From: Limnoperna fortunei | Lineage: Eukaryota > Mollusca > Bivalvia > Mytilida > Modiolidae | Reading direction: 5' to 3' | Assembly: GCA_944474755.1 (NCBI GenBank) | Contig: OX104118.1 | Location: 88,333,860 to 88,397,859, forward strand | DNA length: 64,000 nucleotides | Part shown: piece by piece, positions 12,020-25,374 of the stretch | Position numbering within the stretch: position 1 is the first letter of the stretch | How the letters are laid out: every line of letters begins with the position of its first letter | The notes under the pieces: model-generated | What the model was told of the DNA's origin: nothing | Database searches by the model: none | The model's input: only the letters and a program-made list of their open reading frames with translations | Translations under genes and position numbers: made by a program

Positions 12020-12740
12020 TGTTGGCATTTAACTGTGACGTTTACTGTGGCATCCTGCTGTGGCTTACAATTATTGGATTGCGCTGCGACGTTTACGGGT
12101 TTATTACCTTTACATATGAAATAAAGTATCTGGAGTTTTAACGCATTCTGTTGTTAACGCTGTCTAGAATTTTGGCATTAAAGGGTGGTGTTTATTGATT
12201 TTTATTATTTTTTTATTGCATTCTATTGTTGCGGCTTACAAATTGTGGCATTAGGTGCTGACGTAAACTAATAGCATTTCGTTGTTGCGACGTAGAATTG
12301 TGACATAAAATGGTGATATATTCTAATTGCGTTTTGTTTTTGCGGCTTAGTGTAAACATATTTTTTTCGTGATATTGTTGCGGTTTATAATTGTGGCATT
12401 AAGCGGTAACGTTTACTAATGACGTTCTGTTGTTACGGCTTACAATAGTGGCATTAAGCGGTAACGTTTACTAATGACATTATGTTGTTGCGGCTTACAA
12501 TTGTGGCATTAAGCGGTAACGTTTACTAATGACTTTGTGTTGTTGCGGCTTACAATTCTGGCATAGGCAGTGACGTTTACTAATGACATTGTGGCATAAA
12601 AGGTAGAAAAGTACTAATTGCATTCTGTTGCGGCTTACAATTAATGCATTATGCAGTGACGTTTAATAACGGCATTCCGTTATTGCTGCTAATAATTGGG
12701 GCATTAAGTGGTGACGTTTACTTATGACTTTCTGTTGTCG
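12020..12740. repeat. Degenerate 55-bp tandem repeat
   Basis: About twelve diverged units carry GTTGTTGCGGCTTACAATTG and TGGCATTAAGCGGTAACG. The units at 12410-12560 are the best preserved. Indels and substitutions increase toward both ends. Confidence 0.88.
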
Positions 12741-12744
12741 GGCC

Positions 12745-14165
12745 AAAATAAATCTTTATCCCATATTTAAACTATAATTTTTCGTAACGAAAAAAAGGTA
12801 ATAACACATTAGATTATTTCATACGGTAACAATAATTTAATACAACGAGAAGTTATAATTGAAATTTGTCTTTAACTTTTCTTTTGCGTTAAATATAATT
12901 AAAAAAATATATTGCAGCCTAAGAATTTAAGAATAAAGAGAATTTTTTACTACAGAACATAATAATCATATGACATAAACACAATTGTTTTGTTTTAACG
13001 TTGACTTTCGGATCACTCTATCGTGTTTCTATTTTGTCAGTCAATTTTCCAGAGATAACAACATCTAGACATCAGCTTATAAATGCAAAACAAAAAAGTC
13101 TTAAAACATGTACATACTTTAAACTTTAACAAACCATTACAATGTATTAGACACTGTTGAAGATATTATTTTTATATGCTCTCATGACTGTTGAAGATAT
13201 TATTTTTTATATGCTCTCATGATGTTCCTTACTATTTGTTGTTTATGTTAATTTTTGTTAATTTTGTTCTGTGCTTTTTTTAAATATAAGAGTTTTTTTT
13301 TAATCTTTTCTTTAAATATTTTTATTGTGAATCACTTGATGACTATAATATCTATGTCATATTGTTAACGTTAAACTAAATGTAAAAAGTTACGTGCTGT
13401 CTTTGATTAAAAAGATAACAAATTTTGAATTCTCACATTCATTTTATCAACTTAATAGTATGTTCAATTTTTTACCTTACTGAAAGAGAATTTAAATCAA
13501 TGTATTAATTCAACTATAAAAACTGATATACAAGAAACATTAAGTTTTAATACCACCCTTTGTTCCTACAATGCATTAAGGATTTCATTATTGATAAAAT
13601 CATTTTATATAAAAAAAATACCTTAAGTACACATCATTTATAAGTTAAAATTAAAGCAAAATCTCTTATTTTCTGATCTAAGACGGAATTACGACCGCCG
13701 CTGAACCGTCTTTGAATCTAAAACTACTCACAGTTAATTGCATTTTGACACGAACGGGCCGATTTAATCAGGTAAGAGGTTAATAATGTATTCTTTCTAC
13801 GTTGATTAATTACCTTGATAACGGCGTATTGGACGGAAGTCCATCGATTTGACTAATTGTACACTGTTGTTTAATAAAAGATGAAAATAAAAATGAAATA
13901 AAAAATACCAACATGAAAGTGGATGATATCGTTAAAAATGTAACGTTGATGACATCATTAATGAAGTTACACATATATTTAAAATATTAATGCAATAAAT
14001 GGCAAAACACACCATAGAAATGTCAAATGTTTTAATCAAACTTAGTTTGAAAAGATTGCATCATTAAAATGTAATGATTGTATTCTTACTTTGATTTGTT
14101 GGTCGAGATTTAACCAAAGTAATGTGCAAATAAACGGAAGTGAACATCGCGTTCATTTTTTATTT
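12745..14165. other. AT-rich gene-free stretch
   Basis: Nothing could be assigned. A 34-bp direct duplication, GACTGTTGAAGATATTATTT and following bases, occurs at about 13152 and 13186. Confidence 0.5.
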
Positions 14166-14197
14166 ATTTATTCTTTTTTTTTGGGGGGGAGGATAGA

Positions 14198-14322
14198 TAC
14201 TTGATAATCAATTCGATTGGAGTCGTGCACGCCCTGCCAACAAAAAGGCTCCGTTTCACAACCTTGGTACACGCCGTAGATTAGGAGTAAATAACTTACT
14301 ACCTTAACCAGGCCGCCGTGGA
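14198..14322 (-). mobile_element. Diverged tRNA-derived SINE, 5' half
   Basis: In the - strand sense it starts GTCCACGGCGGCCTGGTTAAGG and continues to a GGCAGGGCGTGCACGACTCC segment matching the SINE at 5730. The box B region is poorly kept. The 3' body is missing. Confidence 0.6.
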
Positions 14323-14878
14323 CGTCCACAAACCAAAAAAGACAAACGTTAGAAAAGTAGAAACGGAAAATGTCAATATTTTCTGAAAATAAACATATGC
14401 TTACCCAATGAACATTATTACAAATATCTGAACTACTGAACAGAAGTGTAAAATGGCTTATTTTAAAATATATGAACGATATAATCACTCAGACAAATAC
14501 AAAGACATTTCTCTGTAATCAAGATTTGTTTTAATATACAGTAACATGAAATCTTTCATCACTTTTATATAAAAACTCAGTGTCTTAAAATTGGTCGGAA
14601 ACATCGAATTCTGTTTGATTGTAAGCATCCGTAATTCGAAACGTACAAAATAATAATATGTCGTATTGGTTGACATGTAAACACGCATATTTTTTCTAGG
14701 AAAAAATGTAAAACACATCCTAAGGTTATCCTGAATGAGAGGTTTGGTTGCACTCTAAATATTAACGTAATGTTTAAGTGTGGCTTACAAATCGTATAGC
14801 TTTCTGGTATTACAGATCTGGGTAAATTAGTCCAATATTGGTATCCATACGGTGATATCATTATATTGATTGATTTGA

Positions 14879-15096
14879 ATGATGGTTTAACGCCACTTTC
14901 AGCAATTTTTAAGCTATATCATGGCGTCCTGTTTTAATTGGGGGACGAAGCCGGAGTACCCGGAGAGAACCCCCGACCTTCCGTAGGAAAGCTGGCAATC
15001 CTTGTCAATTAAGATTGGAGTCGAGTACACCCTGCCCGCAGTGAGACTCGAACCCGCAACCTTAACATTACTTAACCATTCGGCTACCGAGGCCCC
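14879..15096 (-). mobile_element. tRNA-derived SINE, near full length
   Basis: On the - strand the head GGGGCCTCGGTAGCCGAATGG is followed by box B (GGTTCGAGTC, near 15047-15056), the GCAGGGTGTACTCGACTCC body and the GACGCCATGATATAGC tail. It is the same family as 5730-5965 in opposite orientation. Its 5' end abuts a short tandem array made partly of its own head. Confidence 0.87.
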
Positions 15097-15256
15097 ATGA
15101 TAGATATTAATGCATTATTTAACCATTCGGCCACAGAGGCCCCATGATAGATATTAATGCATTATTTAACCATTCGGCCACCGAGGCCCCATGATAGATA
15201 TTAATGCATTATTTAACCATTCGGCCACCGAGGCCCCATGATAGATATTAATGCAT
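15080..15256. repeat. 47-bp tandem repeat built from a SINE head
   Basis: Three to four units of 47 bp contain TTAACCATTCGGCCACCGAG plus the SINE-flanking bases CATGATAGATATTAATG. Each unit therefore carries the SINE's box A region (minus strand). The unit nearest the SINE merges with the real SINE head. Confidence 0.88.
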
Positions 15257-16600
15257 TATATTGTAGATACAAGAACAAAACAAGGTTAAAATGAATTGTT
15301 TTCTTTATTTTTATTTTTGTTTTCTCTTAGTATATAACTATTTATTTTATGAATATTTGTATTCATTTGTATTACCTTGTATTCATTGACAGTTAGATTA
15401 TTTTTACTGACTTTGCAAAAATAAATTCATTTACAAGATAATTACTACATTGTAGAGTTGCTGATGTTGACAACCGATAGCCACATTACTTATTCGCCAC
15501 CTAGAGCAACAATGCTGGTAAATCTTTGAGGAATAGCTATATTCGCAAACAGCTATGTGACCCGGTTTCTTACAACAACGGAACAGATTTTATTTGTCTA
15601 CTTATACAAATGTCTTCTAGTTATAAAAAAACAAAGCATGAATTGTTGTCTTCTATGTTAACATGTTAAACTCAGAATATCTGTGATGTTAGGTTGAAAA
15701 TTGCATTCAAACTATTTTCTGTATTGTGTTATTTTAACCTAGCCAATATCAACTCCGATTTTCATGTCTAAAACCTACCCAATACTAATTTCGATTCAGG
15801 ATACTTCCTTACACTCTTTTCACAAACCCAGATACTATCAGGAGCACATTCATATATATATAGCAATATACAGCTTGTATCGCAAATTTACCAAAACCTA
15901 CATTGCTTTGAAAATCTTTATTTGGTTTTTAGCCATGGACAAATGACACTTACAAATTTAATATTTTTAATATTTGTTTCCTGTAAGATTAGTTTCATTA
16001 TATATTGAAAATTTTAGAAAAAAAGTATGTGACCATTTATTTGAATACATCTTGATAAGAATGTCATCCAGAATGCCATTTATTGAAATTTGTTTTCGAA
16101 TTCAGATTCTATTTTCAAGAATTTGGCATGATAACATAACAATTAACATAAGCTCTACGGAGCTAAATACGTTATAAGACATCACAACAATACAAACAGC
16201 AATTAAAATACACTCAGAATAAAACAAGCAAGTTCGTGGTTATTAGCACTAGGATATAACATAAGCAGGTTAAGATATGATGACTAGGCACAAGTCACAA
16301 TATAAAGTTACATCAAACCAGCTATCAGAAAATGGATATAGAAGTAAAAAAAGGAAAGAGGGAAAGTAAAGCTGTTTTGCACATTCACATATAAAATTAA
16401 TCTGATTAACATATAAGCAATGGCGTGCATCAAACATATTCTGTAAGGATGTAGTTTGTTACTTTTCTGCTCTGTTTATAACTCTTTACTCATTTTATTT
16501 ACATTTATTTGCCCTGATTATGATACATCTCTTTTAACAATACACTGTCACAGCTTATGTTTTCAACTGTTAATATGTGTTTAAATAGTACCACGATTAA
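15257..16600. other. AT-rich gene-free stretch
   Basis: No gene or recognisable element. Two short reading frames of 60-67 codons (15764-15946 and 15974-16177) lack coding character. Confidence 0.5.
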
Positions 16601-16602
16601 AA

Positions 16603-16945
16603 ACCCGGTTAAAATTGGGTAGTTGTTACTGTTTATTTTACTGCCAAGAGACATGACCTTAGATATAACATCCGGGTTAAAATTGGGTAGTTGTTAATGT
16701 TTATTTTACTGCCAAGAGACATGACCTTAGATATAACATCCGGGTTAAAATTGGGTAGTTGTTACTGTTTATTTTACTGCAAAGAGACATATGACCTTAG
16801 ATATAACATCCGGGTTAAAATTGGGTAGTTGTTAATGTTGATTTTACTGCCAAGAGACATGACCTTAGATATAACATCCGAGTTAAAATTGGGTAGTTGT
16901 TACTGTTTATTTTACTGCAAAGAGACATGACCTTAGATATAAATG
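16603..16945. repeat. 68-bp tandem repeat, about five units
   Basis: Units contain TTAAAATTGGGTAGTTGTTA and AAGAGACATGACCTTAGATA. Copies differ by a few substitutions and a two-base insertion. No coding potential. Confidence 0.95.
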
Positions 16946-17082
16946 TATGCTAACGTTGTTAAACAAATGTTTTTAATTACAGAAATTAATGCTGAACTTA
17001 AACCAATTTTATGTTTTATTGTGTGTATATATTATTTTGCTTATTATAGTATTGCCTTGTCTATCTCTATTGTAAGTTGTAA

Positions 17083-17245
17083 AGTCTGTCAACACTGAGA
17101 TTGCGGGTTCCAGTCTTACTGCGGGCGGGGTGTACTCGACTCCAATCTTATTTGACAAGACGTGCCGCTTTCCTACAGAAGGTTTTTCTTCGGGTACTCC
17201 GGCTTCTTCCCCAAATAAAACGCCATAATATAGCTGAAAAATTGC
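17083..17245 (+). mobile_element. tRNA-derived SINE lacking its box A end
   Basis: It starts at GTCTGTCAACACTGAGATTG, inside the tRNA head, keeps a box B-like GGGTTCCAGTC, and continues through GCGGGGTGTACTCGACTCC to the tail AACGCCATAATATAGC. The first about 60 bases of the family are missing, so this is a 5'-truncated copy. Confidence 0.8.
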
Positions 17246-17683
17246 TGAAAAGTGTTAAACATTTATTCGAACAAAATTTACTGTATATGTAACGATATTT
17301 TTTATTTCGCGTGTATATATTATTTAACTTTTTATGATATAGACTGTCTAGTTCTATTTTATATTATTATATTTATAAACTTAGTGAAATGATTTTAATG
17401 TCATATCTATTATGGTGAGACTTGCCTTGTCTATAAATTGAATACTTCATTTCAATGATTTTTTAGACATATTTGTTTGTGTGTTGTTTGGTTTTTTCTT
17501 TATTTAATATTGTTAAATTAAAATTGTTTTGTGTTTTGTTTTGATATACTTATAAAACCTTATGTTTGCAAATTAGTGTTCAAACAATGAATATTTATTT
17601 TGGATAGTAAGGCTATTGTTATAATGATACAAAATTATTATTATTATTTATACCGAAAAAATAAAAAAAAACGGCCAGATGTT

Positions 17684-17832
<149 letters not shown>

Positions 17833-17859
17833 AAATATTATATGAAGGAATACATTATT

Positions 17860-18335
17860 ATTATAAGTAGCAATTTCAAAATAATTTTTTTATTTCAAAA
17901 ACAATGTTTGCAATTTTTATTTTGTACTGAGAGCCCAACTTATGATAAAACTAAATTTATATAATTATATATATGCATGGATATATCAACGCTTGTAATC
18001 CATTACTTGTTTTCTATACACAAACACAGCCTGCATTTTTATGAAAAATACACATTAATATTGAACTAACCCCTTTTTTTTTGAAGTAGCGCATCTATCC
18101 ATTCCAAATGTACTTAAAAGAATGAGAATAATACAATTTGACGGATTTTCACTATTTCAAAGCAATTAATACATTGATGTTTTAAGAAAATAGTTGTATA
18201 ATTCCACACTTATTTATACACGGCAAACACGACTTCCTAGTGTTTTATTATTCATATTAAGTATATTCACCATAGATTGTATACAATTATCCGACAGATA
18301 ATATCCCAGAATATTTGTGTAATCCTTTTGGGAGT
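17860..18335. other. Unassigned AT-rich stretch
   Basis: No gene or repeat family was recognised. Confidence 0.45.
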
Positions 18336-18337
18336 AC

Positions 18338-18560
18338 AATGTAATCCAACATATTCTATCAACTATTTTGAAGTTTTTCAGTAGCATCCTTATTAAATGT
18401 TTAACTAGGTACAATGTAATCCAACATTCTATTAACTATTTTGTTTTCAGTAGAATCCTTATTAAATGTTTTCCTGGGTACAATGTAATCCAACATATTC
18501 TATCAACTATTTTGAAGTTTTTCAGCAGCATCCTTATTAAATGTTTTACTAACTACTGAT
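18338..18560. repeat. Approximately 73-bp tandem repeat, three units
   Basis: Units contain ACAATGTAATCCAACATATT and AGCATCCTTATTAAATGTTT. The middle unit has small deletions. Confidence 0.88.
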
Positions 18561-19859
18561 GTAGTTTTCTTACACAACCAGTTTGAAGAATAGAACACTA
18601 AAGACATAATTTGAGAACGTTTCAATGTTACGGAAAAGCTTACAAATAACTAAATGAGCTCGTGACAGTGGCCTAAGTCTTTTTATTCAAGTTTAGCATG
18701 CTACATGCAAATTTTCTACATTTCGTGTGTTTCTACATTTGATGAAATATAGATTAATTAACCATATCTAGAAGAAAAAACACGACAAGCACACTATATG
18801 TGCGTGCAAATTTCTATAATATGGGTGCATAATTTTAATCATTATTATATAGAAATACCGACAAGTCCGTGTTTTGTGAATCCCTAAATTGACAGAATGT
18901 TTCTAGATGCACGAACATTGTGCGTGTATGTGTACCGCTTGATTCAGCGAGTTGTCAAAGTCTCATCCTTATTTAAAAGCTTATAAAGCGACTAAAATCA
19001 CCTCTAAACATGAAAAATTGTTTAAGGAAATTGGGCGTTGAAATGAATAGAGACTGAAAGACGAGAAGTCACTTAAGTAACGATTGGAAGAATTACATCA
19101 CTATCATGAGATAAATCAGTCCTTATTAAAAATGAAGAAATGCAGAACAAGATTGAATATATAACCTTCGCTGTTTATAAAAAAGAATCTCTTCCTATCA
19201 CTTAGTATCCGTGAGACTTAACAGAATAGATTCTGAATCCCACATATCTATTAAGATAGATTAGCTTTTGTTGTAAGGTAAAATCACAAATGAGTTCTCA
19301 AACCAGATTTACCAAATTTAACATATTAAAAAAAACATTTAAAAAAATCCATTAACGTAGTACTTCTTCTATTCTTGTAAAAAATAATACTGAATCAGAA
19401 AATTGCTACCTTGTTATGTAATGCGTCTTATTGTTGTATTTGTGACCTCTGACCTGTGGCGATGCTTTGATTTCAATTGAAACAATTCAATATATTACTC
19501 TATTACGTCTGAACAAATCCAACAAAATGAAAAGATTATTTAAACATCTTTAATTGACAAATGAATTACAAAAATGTACTTCATTAATGTGATCTAGGTT
19601 AATGAAAATTTTATGAAATTGGTATTAGCTTTTGAATGTGTTAGATGAAGAAAGCTTAATATAAAATGTATCGAGGAAAGTACATTTAGAAACCTACTAC
19701 TCAATTTTAGCTTACGAACATAAACAACAAATATTGAAAATACAACTATTTTTAAAACAGTAAAATAACTATAACATGTAATAATATTTTGTTGTTTTCA
19801 ACCTTAGAAGAATCGACGTAAACAGTTCGTGCCACAGTAACTTACATTGATTTCTACCT
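18561..19859. other. Unassigned AT-rich stretch
   Basis: No gene or recognisable element. Confidence 0.45.
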
Positions 19860-20567
19860 GGGGCCTGTTTAATGAGACTATCGTAGGGAAAATTCGTTGA
19901 TCATCGAACATTGTGTAGTTAGGAAGTATCAAAATTTGTATCCTAACTTATGACAACCCATTTGATGACACAGTGCTATCTCAAGATGATCCTAACTAAA
20001 GATATGGTTAAAACATCATACAGTGTAAACAAATGTGCATCCACAAATTGCAAAATTTTGTAAAACAATAAAAGCAACAAACAGCAAACAAAATTATTTT
20101 TTTTTGTTTTATTTTGTTTAAGTCTTTTCCGTAAAGAATCAAATTTGATAACATATTAAGTTATCTCGTGTACAGTATGATTTCAATCGATTTATATCAT
20201 ACTTTACACTGGACTATTTCGGGTGTTACATATAACTTGTTTGACGGCCTAATTGTGTGTATATAGACCGACCGAGTAAAGAGCTATATATTTTGTTTTC
20301 ATGTCGAATCAAATGAGATAATATATTAAATTGTTATTTAATAAAAGCTTATTATAATTAATTATAATTACATTATATCTTTAAAAATAATAAAAAAACG
20401 GATGTCTCCTACACATATATTACAATAAGGTCATATTTATAATGGTCTTAAGACCAAGTTTTGTAAGACACCTTCGTTGTTCTCTCTTGGATATGTCATA
20501 AGATGGTCATAAAACGCTTCTAAGAATTGTCCTTAGAAATGTCTTAAATCCTAAATTAAACAGGACC
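19860..20567. mobile_element. Candidate non-autonomous DNA transposon (MITE-like)
   Basis: The ends form a short inverted repeat: GGGCCTGTTTAAT on the left (19861) and ATTAAACAGGACC on the right (20555-20567). Inside, the sequence includes TGACAACCCA, GTCTTAAGACC and repeated TCTAAGAATTGTCCTTAG type motifs, as seen in small GGGCCTGTTT-ended elements of molluscs. No transposase is encoded. Target-site duplication could not be identified with confidence. Confidence 0.5.
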
Positions 20568-20569
20568 GT

Positions 20570-21970
20570 GCTATAGTCACATCTAGCATACAGGAAATAA
20601 ACTACATATACGTTTTTAACACTGACTAATTGTAATTTTTTAATGCATAACAACAAAGATACGAGTACTCCGGTATAACGTTAGAGAACAGTAACAGTAA
20701 TAGCCGGATTACTACAGTGAATAAAAAATAAATGAATTTACAATTATTTTCCAAATGTGAACACCAGCCGCATAATATTTGATAATTTCCCTAGTCGTTT
20801 TACATACGACAGAGTGTAACCTACCAACGTTTCTTTAGTTTTATGTAGTTTTAGTTTTAAAACGAATGTTTTAGAAAATTGCTGAATTCTACAGTTAAAC
20901 CCCCTATTTCTCATATTGACAAACACTGTGGTGTTTTTGTTAAAATTTGTGGAAAGTTATGAAAATTGAAATAACAATACTGTCACAACTGACACTGAAA
21001 TATCGAAATCTACTTTTATCTCGGATCTACAATTTAACTATTAAATTTCATGCAGTAATTGAACTTTGAACTGGAGATTATTGTATCTACAAATTAGTAC
21101 TATAATAATCATAATAATATCAAATAGTTTAATGTTTTCTTAAATATGTCCGACCAGCGTTTCAGAATATATAATTGTTTTTGTATACCTGAAACCTGGA
21201 GAAATTTCAAGTGAGATGTTATACATTTTTCATGTCAGCAATCTTGTTAAATTGTACCTACACGAACTACTACATGATAACGCTTGGTTGGGTTTATGTA
21301 ATGACTCTATACATGACACAATCCATTTCCTTGCGTTCCTACATGACGATTTGGAATACAATGGATTATCTTGATTTTGTGGTGTTTTTAAACAAGGCAT
21401 GATCTGTCATTTGGACAAATAATAAATGTAGTATTCACAGTTCTTGCTATGATGTAAATAAATCATTCTGTTTTCTACCTGGTTTGATTTTGGTATAAAA
21501 TATTGACAGGTGGAAGAAATACATCAATTTCAACATTGACAGAAACACGAGTGCTACTGTTTAATATGTTTTAATTAAATTTTATTGTTCAATTGATATT
21601 ACAGGTATTAAGTAGTTCTTGTACACTCACATTTGCATAGTTAGTATTGAAGTTATTTTCTTATCACTTTCCTTTCCCCCTTGTAATATTCTTGTTAAAT
21701 AAAATGTAATAACATAATAAAAGATTGTAGGAGTACTTGCACTATGAATCGGTATTATTCCAGTTTATGTTGCTTCAGTAATACCATATCATTGCTTAGC
21801 ATATTGTATTACAATGAAAACTACTTCTTGTATGTACTATTGACAGTTGAATGTTATTGTCACTTTTTACTTAGTTTTGCGGCGCATAGTTTTATAATTG
21901 TTTTAACTACGGTATGGCCAAGATATACTCACTTTCGGTATATAACCGATCTGTACAAATTGTAATGTTC
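20570..21970. other. Unassigned AT-rich stretch
   Basis: No gene recognised. Short reading frames (for example 20744-20926 minus and 21744-21965 plus) have no recognisable family or codon character. Confidence 0.45.
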
Positions 21971-21974
21971 AGAT

Positions 21975-23755
21975 TATTCTACCAGGAACAAAGATATCGA
22001 GTAATTGTTGACTTATTTGGACAGATATATGCAGGAACAAAGATATCGAGTGATGGTTTGCTTATTTGGACAGATATATCCAGGAACAAAGATGTCGAGT
22101 AATGGTTGACTTATTTGGACAGATATATGCAGGAACAAAGATATCGAGTGATGGTTGGCTTATTTGGACAGATATATCCAGTAACAAAGATGTTGAGTAA
22201 AGGTTGGTTTATTTGGACAGATATATCCAGGAACAACGATGTCGAGTAATTGTTGACTTATTTGGACAGATATATCCAGGGACAAAGATGTCGAGTAATG
22301 GTTGACTTATTTGGACAGATATATCCAGGAACAAAGATATCGAGTAATGGTTGGTTTATTTGGACAGATATATCCAGGAACAAAGATGTCGAGTAATGGT
22401 TGACTTATTTGGACAGATATATCCAGGAACAAAGATGTCGAATAATGGTTGACTTCTTAGGACAGATATATCCAGGAACAAAGATATCGAGTAATGGTTG
22501 ACTTATTAAGACAGATATATCCAGGAACAAAGATGTCGAGTAATATTTGGCTTATTTGGACAGATATATCCAGGGACAAAGATGTCGAGTAATATTTGGC
22601 TTATTTGGACAGATATATCCAGGGACAAAGATGTCGAGTAATGGTTGACTTATTTGACAGATATATCCAGGAACAAAGATGTCGAGTGATGGTTGACTTA
22701 TTTGGACAGATATATCCAGGAACAAAGATGTCGAGTAATGGTTGGCTTATTTGGACAGATATATCCAGGAACAAAGATGTCGAGTAATGGTTGACTTATT
22801 TGGACAGATATATGCAGGAACAAAGATGTCGAGTGATGGTTGACTTATTAGGAAAGATATATCCAGGAACAAAGATGTCGAGTAATGGTTGGCTTATTTG
22901 GACAGATATATCCAGGAACAAAGATGTCGAGTAATATTTGGCTTATTTGGACAGATATATGCAGGAACAAAGATGTCGAGTAATGGTTGACTTATTTGAC
23001 AGATATATCCAGGAACAAAGATGTCGAGTGATGGTTGACTTATTTGGACAGATATATCCAGGAACAAAGATGTCGAGTAATGGTTGACTTATTTGGACAG
23101 ATATATCCAGGAACAAAGATGTCGAGTGATGGTTGACTTATTAGGACAGATATATCCAGGAACAAAGATGTCGAGTAATGGTTGGCTTATTTGGACATAT
23201 ATATCCAGGAACAAAGATGTCGAGTAATGGTTGACTTATTTGGACTGATATATGCAGGAACAAAGATGTCGAGTGATGGTTGACTTATTAGGACAGATAT
23301 ATCCAGGAACAAAGATGTCGAGTAATGGTTGGCTTATTTGGACAGATATATCCAGGAACAAAGATGTCGAGTAATATTTGGCTTATTTGGACAGATATAT
23401 CCAGGGACAAAGATGTCGAGTAATGGTTGACTTATTTGACAGATATATCCAGGAACAAAGATGTCGAGTGATGGTTGACTTATTTGGACAGAAAAGATGT
23501 CGAGTAATGGTTGGCTTATTTGGACATATATATCCAGGAACAAAGATGTCGAGTAATGGTTGACTTGTTTGGACAGATATATCCAGGAACAAAGATGTCG
23601 AGTGATGGTTGACTTATTAGGACAGATATATCCAGGAACAAAGATGTCGAGTAATGGTTGGCTTATTTGGACAGAAATATCCAGTAACAATTAAGCCGAG
23701 TAATCGCTTACATGTCGTATTTAGACAGATATATCCAGGAACGATGATGTTTAAC
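21975..23755. repeat. 49-bp minisatellite, about 36 units
   Basis: Units contain GACAGATATATCCAGGAACA and AAGATGTCGAGTAATGG followed by a TTGACTTATTTG or TTGGCTTATTTG end. Unit length varies from 48 to 49 bp, with one shortened unit near 23490. Sequence blocks of several units recur (for example near 22590 and 23350), which suggests multi-unit duplication. Confidence 0.97.
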
Positions 23756-23759
23756 TGTT

Positions 23760-24180
23760 GTTGACTTCCCTTGTTTAGACGGATATAATAAATATTAACA
23801 TTCATAATATTCTTATAAAGTTCAAAACAAATTTTCTGCATGAGCACAGTGGTGCAAAGGTTTCCAATAATTAAAACTTGTAGTGGTGTTGATATATCCT
23901 TTAAGGATATACACCAGTATAATTTACTGACTTTACACTATGCCTTTAGGAAAATTTTTTATTGATCATGTAGGGAAGTGTTCAGAAAAAGATAAGTCTG
24001 TTCAGAGCTAACGCTGATTGACTTACATAATGCTCTATGTTGTGGTATGTTGACGGTGTTATCAAACGCTTAGTTTTTTCTGGTGGTTGTGTTTGGTCCT
24101 TTACATTACAGATAACCAGGCGGAATAAAAAGAACAAGACCAAAGAAAGATATTACCAAGCGCTGTGTGAAAACTCAAGG
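23760..24180. other. Unassigned stretch
   Basis: No gene or repeat recognised. Confidence 0.45.
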
Positions 24181-24553
24181 AACACAATTAGCAACGAACA
24201 AATAAGTAACACGAACAACACAACAAACAACGAACAAATAAACAACACGAACAACACAACAAACAACGAACAAATAAGCAACACGAGTAGCAGAAAAACA
24301 ACGAACAAAAAAGCATCACGAACAACATAACAAACAACGAACAAATAAGCAACACGAGCAGCAAAAAAGCAACGAACAAAATAGCATCACGAACAACACA
24401 ACAAACAGCGAACAAATAAGCAACACGAACAATACAACAAACAACGAATTAATAAGCATCAAAAAACAAAAAAAAAAAACAAACAACAAACAACGAATAA
24501 ATAAACAACACGAACAACACAACAAACAACGAACTAATAAACATCACGAACCA
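24181..24553. repeat. 36-bp A-rich minisatellite, left part
   Basis: About ten units contain AACAAACAACGAACAAATAA and GCAACACGAACAACAC. The array stops abruptly at about 24553 and resumes at about 25244, so it is split by an inserted element. Confidence 0.92.
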
Positions 24554-24554
24554 A

Positions 24555-25243
24555 ATTAAGAAATAGATTATTGCGAGCGGGCTTTATGGGAATTAGAACA
24601 TGGTAAGACCTTATATTTGTCAATATTTTATACCGAGCGATAGCGAGGTATAAAATGAAGACAAATATAAGGTCTGACCATGTTCTAATTCCCATAAAGC
24701 CCGCTCGCAATAATCTATTTCGATTCTAATATGTCTAACAAATGTTTTAAAATTTCGAAGCGGTTCTAAGAGGACGCTTTCAGTGGTAATATTGTTTTTT
24801 TAAAACTAATACGATATATCCCAAAACAGTATGTTAAAGCAAATAAAATTGACATAAACATATTTTCTCGTCATTTTATTGAATGTACGTACCTTTTAAA
24901 CAAAAATATTGAGCAATCTTAACGAAATTGCATCGTTCCAGTTTGAAATTTTCAGTTCAGCGTAATATGACGTCGGAATTTTAATTGTGACGTCATATTA
25001 ATTCGAATGTAGAATTGTTAAAAAAATAATGTATCGGGAGTAGTTTAAACCATATAAATCTCAGAATTCAGACTAAAAATAACTAAATTATTTACAATAA
25101 CGATAATTATGGATAACACATAACATTTGTAAGTCAGTTTTTACATTTACACAAAACACGCAGTTTACGCATGTGCGAACTAAACTTATTGGAATTTTGA
25201 CACGGCTTTGTTTACAAGGCTAAAGCAGGACGTCATATTAGAA
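24555..25243. mobile_element. Insertion with a 160-bp foldback, splitting the 36-bp array
   Basis: Bases 24561-24720 form a nearly perfect inverted repeat centred at about 24640: left arm AAATAGATTATTGCGAGCGG is matched by CCGCTCGCAATAATCTATTT on the right, with arms of about 80 bp and only a few mismatches. After it comes CGATTCTAATATG, and the insertion ends near 25242 with CGTCATATTAGAACACCG, a partly matching inverted end. The array motif continues directly afterwards (AATAAATAAGCAAC type). No protein is encoded. This looks like a foldback or composite non-autonomous DNA element. Confidence 0.72.
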
Positions 25244-25372
25244 CACCGAATAAATAAGCAACGGGAACAGCACAACAAATAACGAACTAATTAGCACCAC
25301 AAACAACGCAATAAACGACGAATAAGCAACACGAACAGCACAACAGAAAACAAACAAATAAGCAACACGAAC
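25244..25372. repeat. 36-bp A-rich minisatellite, right part
   Basis: Three to four more diverged units of the array at 24181-24553 (ATAAGCAACACGAAC, CAGCACAACA). Confidence 0.85.
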
Positions 25373-25374
25373 GG

